DNA from: Karalla daura
Taxonomy: Eukaryota > Chordata > Actinopteri > Chaetodontiformes > Leiognathidae
Assembly: GCA_029224185.1 (NCBI GenBank)
Contig: CM055193.1
Coordinates: 16,269,169 to 16,333,168 of the forward strand
Length of the DNA stretch: 64,000 nucleotides
Direction of reading: 5' to 3'
The notes under the pieces were generated by a model that did not search any database, had not been told where the DNA came from, and saw only the letters and a list, made by a program, of their open reading frames with translations. A program made the position numbers and the translations under genes. Shown here piece after piece: positions 60,465-64,000 of the stretch. Each line of letters starts with the position of its first letter. Positions within the stretch are counted from its first letter, which is position 1.

Positions 60465-60470
60465 TGTTTG
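60411..60470 (+). repeat. (GT)n microsatellite
   Basis: GT units with CA and CG interruptions in the 5' third. It is complementary to the CA run at 60599-60636. Confidence 0.9.
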
Positions 60471-60598
60471 TCGGGGTGTATAAGCAGTGCCAGGCTGTGA
60501 CAGCAGGCTCTTTGTGGCTCCTCTGCTGACTGTACCATCCTCCAATTCTACCCTGTTGACCTTCTCCACTCCTTTTATACTGCAGAGACCAGCTCCCT

Positions 60599-60630
<32 letters not shown>

Positions 60631-60636
60631 CACACA
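60599..60636 (+). repeat. (CA)n microsatellite
   Basis: CA units with one TA and one GC step. Confidence 0.9.
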
Positions 60637-61024
60637 AAGCACAATTTTTCTTACTGCACACTGACTCACACAGACATTTCAATAATGCTCCCAGCGAGAA
60701 CTTCATTTTCTGACTGCAGCTACCGCACAGCTCAGGCAGAATGCTCTCTCTCTCTCTCTGAAATACTGAAAGGAAGTGAGATGTTCTTCACCTACAGTCA
60801 TACATACATACATATATCACACAGCCTGTTGCTTGAATAGCAAATGTATGCTAGGAAAATGAGACGACGTAATGCTTTATCTCTTAATGGGAGTGAGCAA
60901 CGGGCAAACACACTCAGATCAGAATGTTTTCCTCTGACCACCACAATCAGAGCCAATGTTGTCAGACACTTGCACTAAACAGAGCTTAGCTTCTAAAGTT
61001 GTCTAAACAGATGTGTACGAGGTG

Positions 61025-61190
61025 CACTCTCTGCCTTGCCTTGCCATTGTTGGAGACTAAATTGTTGCTGTGAATGAGAGAGTGAATAGTGTGATTTCCT
61101 GAGACAGACTGGAGACCATGTGTGTTGGAGATGGGCTCCAGTAGACACCGCTGATGTCTAAACCTGGAAAGATAATGGATGGATTGATGT
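61025..61190 (-). mobile_element. LINE-like (L2/Maui-type) remnant, inverted
   Basis: On plus it reads as reverse complements of the 5' half of the family: 'gagagagtgaatagtgtg', 'agactggagaccatg', 'gagatgggctccagtag', 'aagataatggatggattgat'. The order is inverted relative to the copies at 9.3 and 31.0 kb. Confidence 0.65.
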
Positions 61191-61235
61191 TCTGTCGATC
61201 TGCCCTGGTCCCTCTCTCCTGCTTTAGCAGCCTTA

Positions 61236-61251
61236 TGATTGACAGGTGTGA
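61236..61251 (+). promoter_or_regulatory. PBX/MEIS decamer overlapping T-box half site
   Basis: TGATTGACAG (61236-61245) is the canonical PBX-MEIS/PREP composite site. AGGTGTGA (61244-61251) is the T-box half site, overlapping it by two bases. It lies just beyond a decayed LINE copy. Function is inference. Confidence 0.35.
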
Positions 61252-62850
61252 CCCACCCACACACCACTACCACCACTAATAGCAGCACCGTCTACCTCCT
61301 CCAAGCCACTGTTTACTCCTGCTCTCTTGCATCCACATACCAGAGACACACAGCACCAGCCTCCAGCAGACAGAGTAATGAATGGTCCTCTGTGGTGCCT
61401 GCCTCCTTCCTGCCTCCTCCATCCTTTACCAAATCCCCCATCTCTGCTCCTCCTCGCACCATCACTCTTCTCCTTCTGCCTCCCCGATGACGCTCTCGTA
61501 TTTGTCTTTGCCTGTGAAGGGGTGAGACGTCAGAGCCCGCGGTCAGAGGTCTGATTGTGAAAATACAAGAGTGGTGGACGGATGAAAGGAGGGCTAATTA
61601 AAGCTCATAAAGAGGCACAATCTGTCAAACAATATAGGAGAGCAGAGAGCAGATGAAAAGAGGAGCGTGTGGAGGGAATCTGCCGCCGCTGCCTTGAAAA
61701 CATGAATCAGAGCAGGACGCTATCTGTCTCAGCCTCTCACATTGATCAGGCTTTTAGCGATCACTTTGCAAAGTCTCTCTCTCTCTCTATCTGGCTCTCT
61801 GCAGACACATCATCCATCTGCAGTCTGGGTTTCTGAAAAGATGGACCAGTTTTGCGACATGATACGGTTTTCCATCTGTGTTTCACAACTAGATTTTATC
61901 GGCCACGGAGGAACGACTATCTGTCAGTTGAACTGACGCCTCTGGTGTCTGTCCCCTGAAATGTGGTGGCTGCTTTGAGTGTGTGAAGGTCGACGATTAG
62001 ATGAAACCTTTGGAACATGTGCAAAATGTATGTGTTTGTGTGTGCGTGTGTGCCCGAGCGCTGTCCAGATGGCCCTCTGCGGGCTCCTCACAGGTGGACC
62101 ATCCAGGTGTCACAACATAGAGGAGGCGACAGGGCACCTCAGAGACAGTAGAGGACACACAGACACACTGCAGGAGACACTCCTTTAACCACCTTCCTCT
62201 GCCTCTTTATCCTGTATATGTGTATAGAGTTATACATCTTGTGTAAGGAATGAGTAGAAATAATATATTCAGTTCTCAAATCTCTTTGTTTGACATGTCG
62301 GACACAGAATCTCCTATTTGTTCCAGTAGAAGTGAAGTAAACCTTGCATTTTGAGGGAACATTTCTGGTTCCCTTTATTGTCTATCATTTTTGTTTTAAA
62401 AAATGGTGTTGATGAGTGTAAACGAATACTTATATTGTGTGAGATATTCATCTGACAAGGCTTGTGAGCAAAAACTCAAGCAGCTGGCATTGCCATGGAT
62501 ACCGGGCTATGATCTGACAGTCTGTATTGACCATAACTTATATACATATACCTGTAGCGGTAACAGAAACAGCCATAAATTGAGAGAGATGTGCTCAACT
62601 CTGGTGGCATTTAATATTGCTTGTCAATTCTCGATTATCTGACATATGTAATATGTGAAACTGGCTCACGGTGCTCTTTGCAGGGCTTTGAGGTAAATGG
62701 TAATCGTCAGTGGTGTTTGAGTAATGCACAAAGTAATTGAGGCATTTGAATGAATCTAGAGACCTAACTCAAAGTAATGGGACGGTGGTGGAGAATATGA
62801 CCCCGGTTGTGTTTGTGTTCATGTGTGTGCCAGCTGGTCCTGTCACCAAA

Positions 62851-62896
62851 AGGAGGAGGAGGAGGAGAGTGTGAGAGAGAGAGAGAGAGAGAGAGG
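62851..62896 (+). repeat. (GGA)n and (GA)n arrays
   Basis: GGA triplets at 62851-62867 followed by GA at 62872-62896. Confidence 0.9.
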
Positions 62897-62919
62897 TAGA
62901 GCTCAGTGGGCTGGACATG

Positions 62920-63080
62920 GGGGGTCGTTGCTATGACGATGCCAGACGGGGCAGGGCCATACGGTGCATTGTGGGGTGCGGCATGCAGCCACGGTGCGCC
63001 AGCAAGCAGCTCGTGCCGCGTCTTAGCGGGATAATCCATTGTAATCCCATGCGGGAGTCGCGGGCTCGCCCCCTCGCACA
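62920..63080. promoter_or_regulatory. CpG-rich candidate regulatory element with OTX-type sites
   Basis: CpG-raised sequence containing GTTGCTATGACGAT (62927-62940, RFX X-box-like). It also has two bicoid-class sites, TAATCC at 63032-63037 and TAATCCC at 63042-63048, ten bases apart (one helical turn) in the same orientation. Confidence 0.35.
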
Positions 63081-63153
63081 CACACGCGCCTCCTCCCTCC
63101 TTCTTTCTCTCCCACAACCTCCCCACGGTTCTCCATCCCTTGGGATAGAAGGC

Positions 63154-63187
63154 CGAGGAGGAGGAGGAGGAGGAGAAGGAGGAGGAG
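63154..63187 (+). repeat. (GGA)n microsatellite
   Basis: GGA triplets with one AAG interruption, producing Gly/Glu frames. Confidence 0.9.
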
Positions 63188-63339
63188 CAGAGGGGAGTGA
63201 AGGAATTAGCATCTGTTACCACTCTGGCTCAGGTTAGCTCCTCTGAGGAGGAGGAGGGAGGGAGGGGGGAGAAAAGCCTCTAGCTGTCACTGCGTAGTGA
63301 AGCCGCAAATGAAAAACGACAGGGGACGACCCATTAGAG

Positions 63340-63740
63340 CCCCCTTCTCTCTCTCTTTGCCTCCATCTCTCCCTCCACCCATCCCTCTGCGCTCCTCTCT
63401 GCTCCTTTGTATTTTTGTAGCTCTGCCTTCTCTCTGCACCCCTCTCTTTTTCTGTTGTTCTTTTTTCATCTTCATCTCCTCTTTCCCCTCTTTTTCCTCC
63501 CCTCTTCATCTTGCCTCTCTCTCTCTATCTCTCTTATTCCCTCCATTCATCTGTCATCCGTGTTTTTTTTTACTTTTCCTCCTCTCTCCATCCTCTACTT
63601 TCCCCCTGCGGCCTTCGCTACTTTCCCTGCTAGTTTTGCTTCTCCCCTCTCTCTCTCTCTCTCTCTCTGTCTCTCACACAATGCTCATCCCTTCTGTCCT
63701 CTCCCTCGTCCTCCTCTCCTCCCTCCTCTGCAGTCCACTC
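63340..63740 (+). repeat. Pyrimidine-rich tract with (CT)n core
   Basis: About 400 bp of C/T-rich plus strand with (CT)n at 63646-63670. Long Ser/Leu/Pro frames here, up to 168 codons, reflect the composition. The tract faces the purine-rich block at 63154-63270 immediately upstream. Confidence 0.8.
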
Positions 63741-64000
63741 AACAACGCCCAGCCTGCTAATGACACAGAAATCGATGCAGCGCTCTTAATAGCTGACAGA
63801 TAATTGTAGAAATGTAAAAAGCACCACACTTGTTTTTTGTAGGCTGCGTGAGTGTGTGTGTATGTGCTTGCTCTCTCCATCCTGCTCCAACCCAGCACTA
63901 AAACAACATGTAATCATCTTCACTCACTACAAATCTCATTTTCTGCAGATTTGAGTTCGCTTCTTTGTCTAACTTGATGGATGTAACGATACTGACTATA

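Noticed and set aside
63297..63803. 168-codon Ser/Leu/Pro frame near the window end
   Set aside because: Arises from the pyrimidine tract; neighbouring frames are also open.

Overview
The window looks like vertebrate nuclear DNA, most probably from a teleost fish. It is dense in (CA)n/(GT)n microsatellites, some 60-100 bp long. It carries several decayed copies of interspersed repeats of a kind I recognise from fish genomes: LINE-like 3' tails with the 'ggcaatttagagt / tggactgtgggaggaaac / actccacacagaaaggcc' signature, a tRNA-like SINE remnant, and a hAT-type miniature element. It has no long uninterrupted reading frames. There are no bacterial operons, rRNA genes, CRISPR arrays or convincing tRNA genes. 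Nearly all longer open frames are translations of microsatellites, purine/pyrimidine tracts or random intronic DNA.

Layout. 1-4430 is non-coding, presumably upstream of a gene. A CpG-island promoter at about 4475-4620 leads into a probable non-coding first exon that ends at a good splice donor (exon end 4741, '+' strand). About 28.5 kb of apparent intron follows, containing CpG-rich patches (19.26-19.51 kb, 29.40-29.82 kb), microsatellites and old repeats. The only coding exon I would defend is at 33257-33410 (+). It has a clear acceptor, a consensus donor and an open, acidic/serine-rich frame of 51 codons plus one base. I do not recognise the protein. The frame has no ATG in exon 1, so if the two exons are joined directly the likely start is the in-frame ATG at 33293.

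From 33.4 kb to the end the sequence again looks like intron of the same gene. A second CpG-rich region at 37.0-37.7 kb has a TATA-like motif, two YY1-like motifs and a consensus donor (exon end 37826), so an alternative promoter with its own first exon is plausible. Several stretches look like developmental enhancers by eye: a POU octamer inside a perfect inverted repeat (36919-36943), a PBX/MEIS decamer overlapping a T-box half site (61236-61251), and paired bicoid/OTX-type sites (63032-63048). Long introns with such elements would suit a developmental regulator, but that is inference.

I found no undescribed system that I can demonstrate. The best leads are the unidentified gene with two candidate promoters, the enhancer-like composites, four GT-then-CA complementary microsatellite pairs within 20 kb, a hAT-like element with near-matching 8-bp flanks, and a possible minus-strand exon at 24361-24494.
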